A stretch of DNA of 64,000 nucleotides, taken from assembly GCA_903909815.1 (NCBI GenBank), contig CAIVXG010000024.1:52616-116615 (forward strand). The letters run 5' to 3'. A program made the translations under genes and the position numbers. This stretch comes from an uncultured beta proteobacterium. Lineage in GTDB: Bacteria > Pseudomonadota > Gammaproteobacteria > Burkholderiales > Burkholderiaceae_C. The notes below the pieces were generated by a model that was not told the DNA's origin, did no database searches, and was given only the letters and a program-made list of their open reading frames with translations. The first letter of the stretch is position 1, and each line of letters opens with the position of its first letter. Positions 44,279 through 52,675 of the stretch are shown one piece after another.

Positions 44279-45202
44279 TTACGGATTTTCTCCTGCCGCC
44301 AGCCGCAGGTTGATGTCGGCGATGACGGCTGGCAGATCGCGCAGGTCATCGATCACGTAATGCGCGCCGCTCTCCAGGATCAACTTTTCCTTGGACGCTC
44401 GCTCCTTCTGCGCCAGTTCGGACGCGCTCATCCTTCTCACCGCATCCCAACTGTCGGCCACGTAGTTGCTCCACTTGGAGACGCCCACGCGCCAGCACAG
44501 CGGCGCGCCTTCGCCCGCACCGGACACGGTGTCGTCGACCTTGACCGTGCGGCGCAGAGCGTTTTCCAGGTTGTAAACTCCCATGCGCTCCAGGTTCTTG
44601 ATCACCATGTAGGGCGTCGGGCGCGGCATCTCGACCTCGTCTCCAGCGCAGGCGGTGTCGGGTACAAAACCTTGCCCGGCCGCCCCGGCCAGCAGCAGGT
44701 CCATCATGGCGCGGGTAAAGCCGGTGGTGACGCCCAGCCGGATGCCTTGCTGCTGCAAACCCTGCACTACCTCGGCCACCCCGGGCAGCAAGTCGTGGTA
44801 ATTGCCGGCGCGCAGCAGCGCGAGTTGCGTGGGCACAAAGTCGGCGAACATCGCGTCCACGTCCGACGTGGCCGGCGCACGGCCGAACTTCATCAGGAAG
44901 CGCTCGCGCACCGAGGGGATTTCTGTAATCGCCTTGATGTGCAGATCCTTGCGCAATCCCATGGGCTCGCGCGCCTCGGGCATGGAGATCTCCAGCCCGT
45001 ATTTCTTGAACACTTCGACGAACACGATGGCGGGAGCGTCGACGTAGCGGTCCATGGTTGTGCCCGAGCAGTCGAGCATTACGTAGCCGACGCTGCGCTC
45101 GGTGTTCTCCTTGTCGAATTTTTGCTGCTGGGCAGCCGCATGGCGGATGCCTTCGGGCACTCTGCCCACGGCGGAAAGTCTGGAAACGACGGATTCGGTC
45201 AT
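44279..45202 (-). CDS. phnX: phosphonoacetaldehyde hydrolase (phosphonatase), HAD superfamily
   Basis: A 307-residue HAD hydrolase cleaving phosphonoacetaldehyde to acetaldehyde and phosphate. Nucleophile Asp44 is in LDCSGTTMD and the Schiff-base Lys85 with His88 in MGLRKDLH; the Asp-Lys spacing of 41 equals that of the Bacillus cereus enzyme (Asp12-Lys53). Later RPTPYMVIKNLERMGVY and GAHYVIDDLRDLPAVIADINLRLA match PhnX. Unusual are the N-terminal extension of about 35 residues and CSGTT in place of the usual WAGTT. Its promoter carries the same operator as the phnR-phnS region, tying it to the phosphonate regulon 20 kb away. Confidence 0.87.
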   Translation of the reverse strand: MTESVVSRLSAVGRVPEGIRHAAAQQQKFDKENTERSVGYVMLDCSGTTMDRYVDAPAIVFVEVFKKYGLEISMPEAREPMGLRKDLHIKAITEIPSVRERFLMKFGRAPATSDVDAMFADFVPTQLALLRAGNYHDLLPGVAEVVQGLQQQGIRLGVTTGFTRAMMDLLLAGAAGQGFVPDTACAGDEVEMPRPTPYMVIKNLERMGVYNLENALRRTVKVDDTVSGAGEGAPLCWRVGVSKWSNYVADSWDAVRRMSASELAQKERASKEKLILESGAHYVIDDLRDLPAVIADINLRLAAGENP

Positions 45203-45293
45203 GTTTATTCTCCGGTACTGTGGTACCCGACTTCGGGCGTGGAACGGTGGCTGTCGCCGCGGCTGACGTTGGCGCTATGTTTAGTGCCGCAAC

Positions 45294-45314
45294 CCTGCCA
45301 TTGTCAATGGCAGG
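45294..45314. repeat. inverted repeat over the phnX -10 region
   Basis: CCTGCCATT-GTC-AATGGCAGG is a perfect 9-base inverted repeat with a 3-base centre. It covers the -10 element (GACAAT) of the minus-strand phnX promoter, so it may be a second operator or a leader hairpin. Confidence 0.6.
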
Positions 45315-45328
45315 TTGTACATTGTCAA
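45300..45328 (-). promoter_or_regulatory. sigma70 promoter of phnX
   Basis: On the minus strand, TTGACA (45328-45323), a 17-base spacer and GACAAT (45305-45300). The -35 lies inside the TTGTCAACAA operator, so a bound regulator would block RNA polymerase. Confidence 0.6.
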
Positions 45329-45340
45329 CAATTTGCAAAT
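45322..45340. promoter_or_regulatory. phosphonate operator, copy 2
   Basis: TTGTCAACAATTTGCAAA matches the site at 19035 (TTGTCGACAATTTGCAAA) at 17 of 18 bases; the one change makes the 10-base palindrome imperfect. It lies between phnX and the divergent EamA gene and overlaps the -35 elements of both predicted promoters. Confidence 0.75.
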
Positions 45341-45360
45341 ATGTCATGGTCGTAGATAAT
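45333..45360 (+). promoter_or_regulatory. sigma70 promoter of the EamA-family gene
   Basis: TTGCAA (45333-45338), a 16-base spacer and GATAAT (45355-45360, 5 of 6 matches), 75 bases upstream of the ATG. It partly overlaps the shared operator. Confidence 0.5.
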
Positions 45361-45434
45361 CCGGGCACAGATGACGGCTGCAATCGCGCCACCGCAGATT
45401 TGGGCAAATAGATGGCCGCGACAAGGAACCCCAC

Positions 45435-46277
45435 ATGACCCTCAGTTGGCCCGTCGTTGGCGCGGTGCTGTTTGGCGCGCTGTTGCACGCCAGTTGGAAC
45501 GCTCTCGTCAAGTCCAGCACGGACAAGGACCTGGACACTGCGCTGATCCATTTGATCGGGTCTCTGGTGGCGATCCCGATCGTGCTCTGGGTGGGCTGGC
45601 CCGACCCCAAGGTCTGGCCCTATCTGGGCGCCTCTCTTGTGGTTCATATCGGCTACTACCTGGCTCTGACCGGGGCCTACCGCCACGGCGACCTGGGGCT
45701 GACCTACCCGCTGATGCGCGGCGTGGCGCCGCTGCTGGTGGCGCTCTCCGCCACCTTCACGCTCTCGGAGACCCTGTCGCCGCTGGCCTGGTGCGGCGTG
45801 CTCGGCATCAGCGCAGGGGTGCTGGTGCTGGGGCTGAGCCGACACGCCCTGGAGAGTCCAAAAGCGGTAGGCTTTGCCCTGTCCAACGCCGTCATCATCG
45901 CCATCTACACCGTGATCGACGGCCTGGGCGTGCGCGCTTCGGGTAACGCCCTGCAGTACGTGGCCACGCTTTTCATGTTTGACGGCTGGCCATTCGCGCT
46001 GCTGATATTTGCAACCCGCGGCCACGATCTGGGGCGCTACGCGCGTGGGCGCTGGCCCGTGGCGACGCTGGGGTCCTGCGCCTCGCTCGGCGCCTACGGG
46101 ATCGCCTTGTGGGCCATGACGCAGGCGCCCGTGGCAACCGTGGCCGCGCTGCGCGAAACCTCGGTGCTGTTCGCCGTGATCCTGGGCAGTTGGATGCTCA
46201 AGGAGCATTTCACGCCGCGCCGATTCATCGGCACCTGCACCATCGTGGGTGGCGTCATGGCGCTGCGCATGGGCTGA
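45435..46277 (+). CDS. EamA/DMT family membrane protein, phosphonate-associated
   Basis: A 280-residue protein with ten hydrophobic helices in two EamA halves (typical GVLGISAGVLVLGL and IVGGVMALRMG ends). A DUF6/EamA membrane protein of this size is known to accompany phosphonate catabolism genes in Burkholderia and Bordetella, and here it is divergent from phnX with a common operator. It may export or import an amine or aldehyde-derived product; the substrate is unknown. AAGGAA precedes the ATG. Confidence 0.82.
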   Translation: MTLSWPVVGAVLFGALLHASWNALVKSSTDKDLDTALIHLIGSLVAIPIVLWVGWPDPKVWPYLGASLVVHIGYYLALTGAYRHGDLGLTYPLMRGVAPLLVALSATFTLSETLSPLAWCGVLGISAGVLVLGLSRHALESPKAVGFALSNAVIIAIYTVIDGLGVRASGNALQYVATLFMFDGWPFALLIFATRGHDLGRYARGRWPVATLGSCASLGAYGIALWAMTQAPVATVAALRETSVLFAVILGSWMLKEHFTPRRFIGTCTIVGGVMALRMG

Positions 46278-46301
46278 GCTCTTCAGCGCGGGCGACGGCG
46301 T

Positions 46302-48176
46302 TCAGTCGAAACTGATTTCGATCGTGGTCTGCCCCGGCGCACTCCATAGATGCAGGCCCGCGCCGATGGCGTTGGCGCGCTCGGTCAGCGACCGCAATCC
46401 CCTGCGCACGGGCGCGGTGACGTCAAAACCCACGCCGTCATCGATGATTTGGAGCCGCACACCCTGGCGTGCTGCGCCGATCGTCTGCGCCCGAATGCGC
46501 AGGCTATGGGCTTGGGCATGTTGCAACACGTTGGAAAGCACCTCAAACAGCATGAACTGCAGCTGGCGCATGGCCGCGCCGTCAAGTCGTGTCACGGGCG
46601 CAAGTTCGTCCACCTCCCAAATCAGCTGGATGTCCAGGGCTGAGAAGCGCGGCTCCAGACGGTAGCGGATATTGGCAAGCAAGGCGCCAATGTCGCCCGC
46701 CGCCAAATTCAGCGCATCCACCGACAGCTTGAGCTGATCGAGCGAATCGCGCAGCGTCTGCAGCACCTGTGCCGGGCTGGATCGCCCCGACTCCAACTGC
46801 CGAATGGCGGTGCTGATGTGCGAGCCCACGCCATCGTGCATGTCGCGCAGGATGCGCGCGCGCTCCGCCGTGCGTTCCTGCTCGCGTGCGAGTTGCTCGA
46901 CCTTTTGGTAGCTTTGCGCCAGCTCCTCTTCCTTGCGCGCCACCCGTTGCGCTAGGTTGGCGGTGAGATCGCGCGCGCGCACGCTGGCGGTGCGAAAACG
47001 CCGAGTCACGATGTAGGCCAAGTTCAGACCGAACAACACCGAGCTGTAGCGCAGCAAGGTGTTCTCGCCAAAGACCGGGTGGAGTCGGAACACGATCAGG
47101 TCGCGCACACCGACCAAGGCATTGAGCAGCAGCGCCACGCTCGCCAGCTTGAGCGATAGCGCCCCGCCGTGTGTCGCCTTCCAGATGAGGGCGGGCAAGA
47201 GCACGATGACCGTGGCTGCCAGGGCCGCGTACCATAGGGTCAACGCCACCGGATAGCCCAGCACCAGTGCGCCCATGGCTGCAACCAGGCTTGCCGCCAG
47301 CGTCAGCGCCAGCCATCGCCGCAGCCAGTTGGCTGCGGGGCGATCGCTCCAGCCCGCCACCTCCACACAAAATAGGGTCATGGCGGCTATCCAAATCGCC
47401 GACGACAGCAATGTCGCCATACCCCACCAGGGCCAGGGCAGGGGCGGATTTTCGAGAATGGCGTCACTCACATTGACGCTCCAGAACAACTCGGCCAGAC
47501 CCGCATACAGGTACAGGGGATCGCGCCTGGGCCGGCCCGGCGCCAGTGTGCCATCCTGGGATGCCCACAAAACCAGCGCCATCAAGCCGATTGCCAGGCC
47601 CAGGATCATGACGGCAAAGGAGCCGGTGCTGCGCCAGCGGTAGTTGTTCAGATAGATTGCACGCACCTCTTCGTCGGGGCCCAGGGTCAGGGGTGCCAAG
47701 CCGCCGCGGCGCCCCAGATCGGCGCGGATGTGAATGCGCAGCAGGTTCGCCGTGCGCAGCCGTTCCGGCGGGATTTCGAGGAAGCGAGGCCCCTTGGCGT
47801 AGTCTGCGCCGTTGCCATGCACCATGTCGCCGTTGTGCTGCAGCGGCATGCCGTTGAGCCAGATCTCATAGGCGTTTCCCAGTCGCGGTATGTACATTCC
47901 ATAAGGGCCAACGGGTACTTGCGGCAACACAAACGGGATATCAAAGGTGGCTTCCCCGGCAAGGCCCTGGTGACGTTGATCCCACGCGTATGGCAGGCCC
48001 ACCCGTGCCTGCGTGGTTTGCCCCTGTACCGTGATCGACGCCTGAGCCTCGCGCAGTTCCTGGGTTTGTGCCTGCACCAGCGCCGCCGAACCTGCCAGCC
48101 AAAGCCCCAGTGCGAATCTTGTCGTGACGGAAAATGCCTGGCGCAACGGCATGGCGCACGGGGAGTTAGCCGGCAT
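46302..48176 (-). CDS. 7TM-type sensor histidine kinase (NarL-partner class)
   Basis: A 624-residue membrane kinase: signal peptide (LWLAGSAALVQAQ), periplasmic sensor domain (about 30-175, 7TMR-DISM-like with ANLLRIHIRADLG), about seven membrane helices (185-395), a coiled-coil region and a HisKA_3 dimerisation domain with ILRDMHDGVGSHISTAIRQLE, then HATPase with LSNVLQHAQAH and IDDGVGFD. The start may be ATG 48176 or 48152. It lies 35 bases downstream of the response regulator gene and forms a classical pair with it. The signal is unknown. Confidence 0.9.
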   Translation of the reverse strand: MPANSPCAMPLRQAFSVTTRFALGLWLAGSAALVQAQTQELREAQASITVQGQTTQARVGLPYAWDQRHQGLAGEATFDIPFVLPQVPVGPYGMYIPRLGNAYEIWLNGMPLQHNGDMVHGNGADYAKGPRFLEIPPERLRTANLLRIHIRADLGRRGGLAPLTLGPDEEVRAIYLNNYRWRSTGSFAVMILGLAIGLMALVLWASQDGTLAPGRPRRDPLYLYAGLAELFWSVNVSDAILENPPLPWPWWGMATLLSSAIWIAAMTLFCVEVAGWSDRPAANWLRRWLALTLAASLVAAMGALVLGYPVALTLWYAALAATVIVLLPALIWKATHGGALSLKLASVALLLNALVGVRDLIVFRLHPVFGENTLLRYSSVLFGLNLAYIVTRRFRTASVRARDLTANLAQRVARKEEELAQSYQKVEQLAREQERTAERARILRDMHDGVGSHISTAIRQLESGRSSPAQVLQTLRDSLDQLKLSVDALNLAAGDIGALLANIRYRLEPRFSALDIQLIWEVDELAPVTRLDGAAMRQLQFMLFEVLSNVLQHAQAHSLRIRAQTIGAARQGVRLQIIDDGVGFDVTAPVRRGLRSLTERANAIGAGLHLWSAPGQTTIEISFD

Positions 48177-48211
48177 ATCGGCCGCGCCTAGCGTAGGTGG
48201 ACCCCATGGTT

Positions 48212-48880
48212 TCAGACATGTGGCGCCAACAATCCCAGGCGCGTGCCTTCGAATACGGCTTCGCTCTTGGAGTGCACGGAAAGCTTTGCATACAGGTTCT
48301 TGATATGCGACTGCACGGTGTGCACCGTGACCGCCTGCAGCGCAGCGATCTCGGCATAGGTGAACCCCCGCGCGATCAGGGTCAGTGCGTCCTGCTCGCG
48401 CGGCGACAACAGCGCCGATACCGGCCGCGGCGCCAGTTCGGCCGATTCGGGTTTGATGCGGGCATATTTGGAGAGTAGCTTGCGCGCAATCATGGGGGAT
48501 ATCGGGGAGGCGCCGGAACGCATTTCCAGAATGGACTGTGCAATGTCGTCGGGCGCGGAGTCCTTGTGGATGTAGCCCAGTGCGCCGGCTTCGATGCTCG
48601 CCAGCACATTGTCTTCATCGCCGAACATCGAAATCACCAGCGCCTCGCAGCGCGGATGCGTTCGGATAGCGTGGCGTATCACTTCCAATCCGCTACCGTC
48701 GGGCAATCCCAGGTCGGTCAGCAATACATCCAGCGTGTTGGCATCGTCATCAAGCCAGGCGCAAGCCTCCGCCACCGTTCCCAAACTCGCCGCCAAAGTC
48801 AGGCTGCCACAACTCACGATGCTGGCTGCAAAGAACTCCCGCATTTGCACATCGTCTTCGACTACGAGAACACGCCACAT
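48212..48880 (-). CDS. NarL/FixJ family response regulator
   Basis: A 222-residue regulator: receiver domain starting MWRVLVVEDD with phosphoacceptor Asp56 (LLTDLGLPDGSG) and conserved Lys in GYIHKDS, then a LuxR-type helix-turn-helix (LSPREQDALTLIARGFTYAEIAALQAVTVHTVQSHIKNL). ATG 48880 gives a start directly at the first beta-strand. Unlike the broken relative at 12.8-13.5 kb it is intact and paired with a kinase. Divergent from uppS, so that gene could be a target. Confidence 0.92.
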   Translation of the reverse strand: MWRVLVVEDDVQMREFFAASIVSCGSLTLAASLGTVAEACAWLDDDANTLDVLLTDLGLPDGSGLEVIRHAIRTHPRCEALVISMFGDEDNVLASIEAGALGYIHKDSAPDDIAQSILEMRSGASPISPMIARKLLSKYARIKPESAELAPRPVSALLSPREQDALTLIARGFTYAEIAALQAVTVHTVQSHIKNLYAKLSVHSKSEAVFEGTRLGLLAPHV

Positions 48881-49031
48881 TGGCTTCGCCTTGTTGTTAG
48901 GAGCATCGAGCGAGCATAGCGGGCATGGCAGATTCCGCCATCCCATATTTATGGGATGGCGCTTCGCCCGCAATCGCCCTAGCATTCGGAATCACTTTCG
49001 AAAAAGTTATCCATCCCGGAGAAGCCATTTC

Positions 49032-49805
49032 ATGTCACAGCTCCTGTCCACCTTAAGCACAGCGCCCACCCTTGGGGTCGTGACGCCAACACCTTTGCTG
49101 CAGCACGTTGCCATCATCATGGACGGCAATCGGCGCTGGGCCAGCAAAAACAGCCTGCCCCGGGTGCTCGGTCATGCGGCGGGGGCGCGGCGTGTGCGCG
49201 GCATTGTCGAGGCTTGCAAGGACAGGGGCGTGCGCTTTCTCACGCTCTTTGCGTTCAGCACCGAAAACTGGCAACGTCCACCGGATGAAGTCTCCAGTCT
49301 GATGGGGTTGCTGGCGCTGTACCTGCAGAAGGAGGTGAAGGACATGAACCGCAAGGGCGTGCGCCTGAAGGTGGTCGGTGAAACCTGCGCCTTTGACGCG
49401 CGCCTGCAAAGCCTGATGCGTAGCGCGCAAGAGGACACGGCACACAACGATACCCTTACCCTGACCATCGCCGCCAACTATGGCGGTCGCGCCGACCTAG
49501 TGCAGGCCGTCCAATCCTGGCAGACCCTGCATCCAGATGAATCGGTCGAGGCCATGGACGAGTGCGCCTTGAGCGCGCATCTGGGGTTGTCCTACGCGCC
49601 CGACCCGGAGCTATTGATACGCACCGGCGGCGAGTCGCGCATCAGCAACTTCTTGCTGTGGCAACTGGCCTATACCGAGATGTATTTCACGGACGAGTTA
49701 TGGCCCGATTTTTCGCCCTATGCCCTGGATCAGGCCTTGGTCTGGTATGGGCAGCGCGAGCGCCGATTTGGTGGCTCGTGCCAGAGTTCGCCGGCCAAGG
49801 CCTGA
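49032..49805 (+). CDS. uppS: isoprenyl transferase (UppS family), probably a second copy
   Basis: A 257-residue cis-prenyltransferase. IIMDGNRRWA, FAFSTENWQRP and RTGGESRISNFLLWQLAYTEMYF carry all recognised catalytic and substrate-binding residues. The housekeeping uppS normally lies in frr-uppS-cdsA-dxr; none of these genes is here, so this may be an additional copy with another chain length or role (inference). The N-terminus is about 20 residues longer than usual before the first motif. It is divergent from a two-component regulator. Confidence 0.87.
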   Translation: MSQLLSTLSTAPTLGVVTPTPLLQHVAIIMDGNRRWASKNSLPRVLGHAAGARRVRGIVEACKDRGVRFLTLFAFSTENWQRPPDEVSSLMGLLALYLQKEVKDMNRKGVRLKVVGETCAFDARLQSLMRSAQEDTAHNDTLTLTIAANYGGRADLVQAVQSWQTLHPDESVEAMDECALSAHLGLSYAPDPELLIRTGGESRISNFLLWQLAYTEMYFTDELWPDFSPYALDQALVWYGQRERRFGGSCQSSPAKA

Positions 49806-49807
49806 GT

Positions 49808-50506
49808 TCAGTCTTCAAAACCCACGGCGCGACGCAGGGCCGCGTGCTCCCGATTGGACAGCAACGCGATGAGTGCGCTGGCAGCCTGAGCTTGACCCGC
49901 ACTTCGGCTCATGGCGACGGTGTAGACCGTCGCCAACTCAAACGCCAGGGGTAGTGCGGCCACCAGCCGCACCCCCGGCGTGTAGAGAATCTCCGTGACC
50001 TGGGTGCAGCCGATCAGACCGACTTCGTCACACCGCGCCATCTCGCCCATGGCTGTGGCGCCGTTGGGAAACGGGCGCAATCGCGCCGCCAGTTCTTCGG
50101 CGATGCCCAACTGTTCGAGCGTGGACATGAAGTGGATGCCGGCTGTGGACTTGATCGGATCGGGGAAATAGATCCCCACCGCGTCGAGCAGCGTGGCCTT
50201 GAGTTCCTCGCGTGTTGCCAGGGCCGGCAGCGGCTCGCCGGTCTTCACCGCCACGCCGGTCTTCACGCTGCCCAGCTGGCGCGCGCTGCCCGGCATCACA
50301 TGACCACTCGCCTCGAGCTGTGCGACCAATGTCGCCGTGAGGATCACGACGTCGCAAGGCGCTCCCGCCAGCAACTGGTCGCGCATCAGTCCCACGGCGC
50401 TGTAGCTGCCCGCGATGCGGCAATCGTTTTCGGTGACAAACTGCTCCTCCAATCTGGCGACCAGGCCGTAGGCGGCGCCACCACTGAGCAAATGCAAGGT
50501 GTTCAT
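49808..50506 (-). CDS. ModA-like periplasmic-type substrate-binding protein
   Basis: A 232-residue type 2 periplasmic binding fold: LHLLSGGAAYGLVARLEEQF, YSAVGLMRDQLLAGAPCDVVIL and GLIGCTQVTEIL resemble molybdate-binding-like proteins. No signal peptide is visible at ATG 50506 and no modBC genes are adjacent, so transport of molybdate is doubtful. It follows two Bug genes in the same direction (14 bases from the nearer) and ends two bases from the convergent uppS. Could serve in ligand sensing. Confidence 0.72.
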   Translation of the reverse strand: MNTLHLLSGGAAYGLVARLEEQFVTENDCRIAGSYSAVGLMRDQLLAGAPCDVVILTATLVAQLEASGHVMPGSARQLGSVKTGVAVKTGEPLPALATREELKATLLDAVGIYFPDPIKSTAGIHFMSTLEQLGIAEELAARLRPFPNGATAMGEMARCDEVGLIGCTQVTEILYTPGVRLVAALPLAFELATVYTVAMSRSAGQAQAASALIALLSNREHAALRRAVGFED

Positions 50507-50520
50507 GGGTAGGGGGTCGG

Positions 50521-51513
50521 TCAGTCGATCTTGATGTGGGCGGTCTGGATCACGCGCGCCCATTTGGCAATGTCGTCGCGCACGTATTTGTCGAAAACCT
50601 GAGGGCTCATGGCCAGCGGCACGGCGCCCTGCTTGGCCCATTGCTGCCTGAGCTCGGGCAGATTCACGGCCCGGCTCACGGCCTCGTTCAAACGCTCGAC
50701 TACCGCCCTCGGTGTCCCCTTTGGTGCCATCAGGCCCAGCCAGATCGTGGCCTCGTAGCCCGGCACGCCGGCCTCACTCACCGTGGGCACGTCGGGCAGC
50801 ACCGAGGAGCGCTGCAAGCCGGTCGTAGCCAGGGCGCGCACCTTGCCCGCGCGCACCTGTTCGGCCATGGTGGTGACGGCGTCGAACATCAGTTCCACCT
50901 GTCCCCCCAGCACGTCGTTGCGAGCGCCCGAACTGCCGCGGTAGGGAATGTGCACCAAGTGCACACCGGACATGCTCTTGAATAATTCGCCCGCCATGTG
51001 GTACGGCGTTCCCTGGCCGCTCGAGGCGTAGTTGATCTTGCCGGGATGGGCCTTGGCGCGCTGGATCAGGTCCTTGAGGGTAAGGTCGGGGACGCTGGGG
51101 TGCACCACCAGCACCAGATCCGAATAATTGATGGGCGCCACCGCCACAAAGTCGCGCGTCAGCACAAAGGACTTGTTGGGGATCAGGGTTTCGTTCACGG
51201 TGTGCGCGTTCGACATCAGCAGCAGCGTGTAGCCGTCGGGCGCGGCCCGGGCGGCGGCCTCCGTTCCCATGACTGAGCCCGCGCCGGGCCGGTTGTCCAC
51301 CACAAAGGCCTGGCCCAGTGCCTCCTGCAGGCGCTGCGCGATCATGCGGCCGTAGTTGTCGGCAGGACCGCCTGCGGCAAAGGGAACGATGATCTTGACG
51401 GGGTGCGATGGGTAAGGTTGGGCCAGAACGTCAGCGGCGCTGAGCATAAAAAAAAGCGGCAGCAGCAACCGGCTGACCCTGCACGCGGCAGCGTATTGAA
51501 CGAGTCGCTTCAT
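50521..51513 (-). CDS. Bug/TctC family binding protein 2
   Basis: A 330-residue periplasmic solute-binding protein: signal peptide LLLPLFFMLSAADVLAQ, then YPSHPVKIIVPFAAGGPADN and [25 protein letters not shown]. Part of a run of three same-strand binding-protein genes with bug3 upstream and the ModA-like gene downstream. Ligand unknown, and no permease is present. Confidence 0.88.
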   Translation of the reverse strand: MKRLVQYAAACRVSRLLLPLFFMLSAADVLAQPYPSHPVKIIVPFAAGGPADNYGRMIAQRLQEALGQAFVVDNRPGAGSVMGTEAAARAAPDGYTLLLMSNAHTVNETLIPNKSFVLTRDFVAVAPINYSDLVLVVHPSVPDLTLKDLIQRAKAHPGKINYASSGQGTPYHMAGELFKSMSGVHLVHIPYRGSSGARNDVLGGQVELMFDAVTTMAEQVRAGKVRALATTGLQRSSVLPDVPTVSEAGVPGYEATIWLGLMAPKGTPRAVVERLNEAVSRAVNLPELRQQWAKQGAVPLAMSPQVFDKYVRDDIAKWARVIQTAHIKID

Positions 51514-51546
51514 GGGTAAGTGCTTTCCCTTGTTGTCCGTTCTGTC

Positions 51547-52524
51547 TCAATCGAGCCGTCCGATGCGGCGCACGACCTCGACCATGTGGTGTGCGTCGGC
51601 GCGCACATAGGCCTCGAACTCGGGTGCGTCCTGGTACAGGATGGGGCTGCCGGCGCCACCGATCACGTCGCGTACCCGTGGGTCCTGCGCCGCAGTCCGG
51701 GCGGCGGCACGCAGGCGTTGGGCGATGGGCTCGGGCGTGGCCGCCGCGACGAACAGGCCCGACCACTGCGCGTACTCGGCCGCCAGGCCCGCGTCCTTCA
51801 GACTGGGCAGTTCTGGCAACGCGGCCAGTGGCGCATTGCCCCAGTGCGCCAGTGCGCGCAGCCGCCCCGACTTGATTTGTTGCAACACCGTCGCCGGGCC
51901 GGAGGCGATGACGTCGATCTGGCCTCCGAGCAGCGCCACTACGGCCGGGCCGGCACCGGTATAGGGAATGTGCGAGAGCTTCACGCCTGCGGCCTGAGAC
52001 AGGATTTCCATGGGCACATGCATGGTCCCGTAGTTGCCCGAAGAGCCGTAGTTGATCGCGCCCGGACGTTTTTTGGCGTCGTCCATGAAGGCCTGCAGCG
52101 TCTTCCAGGGCGCATCGGCGCGCACCACCAGCACGGTGGGGTCGGCGGTGAAGCGCGCCAGCGGGCGCAGGTCGGCCAGAGCGAACATGGGTGGGCGCGA
52201 GCGCAGGGCATCGGCCTCGGGAATCACGGTGAGCGAGGACAGTGCCATGAGCAGGGTGTAGCCATCGGGTTTGGCCTTGGCCGCGATCCCCATGCCGATG
52301 CCGCCTCCTGCGCCGGGACGGTTCTCCACGATCACCGACTGACCCAGTTCGCGCGCCAGCACCTCGGCCACAGGGCGCGCCACAAGGTCCGCCAACCCCC
52401 CCGGGGGAAAAGGCACGATCAGGGTGACGGTGTGGGTGGGCCAGGCGTTCTGAGAAAAACCCAGGCCGGGCAATCCCATCAACGTGGAACCCAGGAGGGC
52501 GGACAGGGCACTGCGTCGGCGCAT
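51547..52524 (-). CDS. Bug/TctC family binding protein 3
   Basis: A 325-residue Bug protein with an N-terminal RRR signal (MRRRSALSALLGSTLMGLPGLGFSQ), then WPTHTVTLIVPFPPGGLADL and ENRPGAGGGIGMGIAAKAKPDGYTL. First gene of the run. It is divergent from an FAH-family hydrolase gene, so an aromatic or dicarboxylic acid ligand may be linked to that enzyme (inference). Confidence 0.88.
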   Translation of the reverse strand: MRRRSALSALLGSTLMGLPGLGFSQNAWPTHTVTLIVPFPPGGLADLVARPVAEVLARELGQSVIVENRPGAGGGIGMGIAAKAKPDGYTLLMALSSLTVIPEADALRSRPPMFALADLRPLARFTADPTVLVVRADAPWKTLQAFMDDAKKRPGAINYGSSGNYGTMHVPMEILSQAAGVKLSHIPYTGAGPAVVALLGGQIDVIASGPATVLQQIKSGRLRALAHWGNAPLAALPELPSLKDAGLAAEYAQWSGLFVAAATPEPIAQRLRAAARTAAQDPRVRDVIGGAGSPILYQDAPEFEAYVRADAHHMVEVVRRIGRLD

Positions 52525-52675
52525 AGTGAAAGGTCTTTCGGGGGTGGAATCCGTGACGGTGGTGCGACTGCGATGTCGGCTCCAAATGTTAGGATTTGAG
52601 CCTAAACTTGCGCCTCTGCATCCCCGTATTTTCCCTGTCTGCGCCGTTCCAAAACCCCTTTGAAGAGAACTGAAG

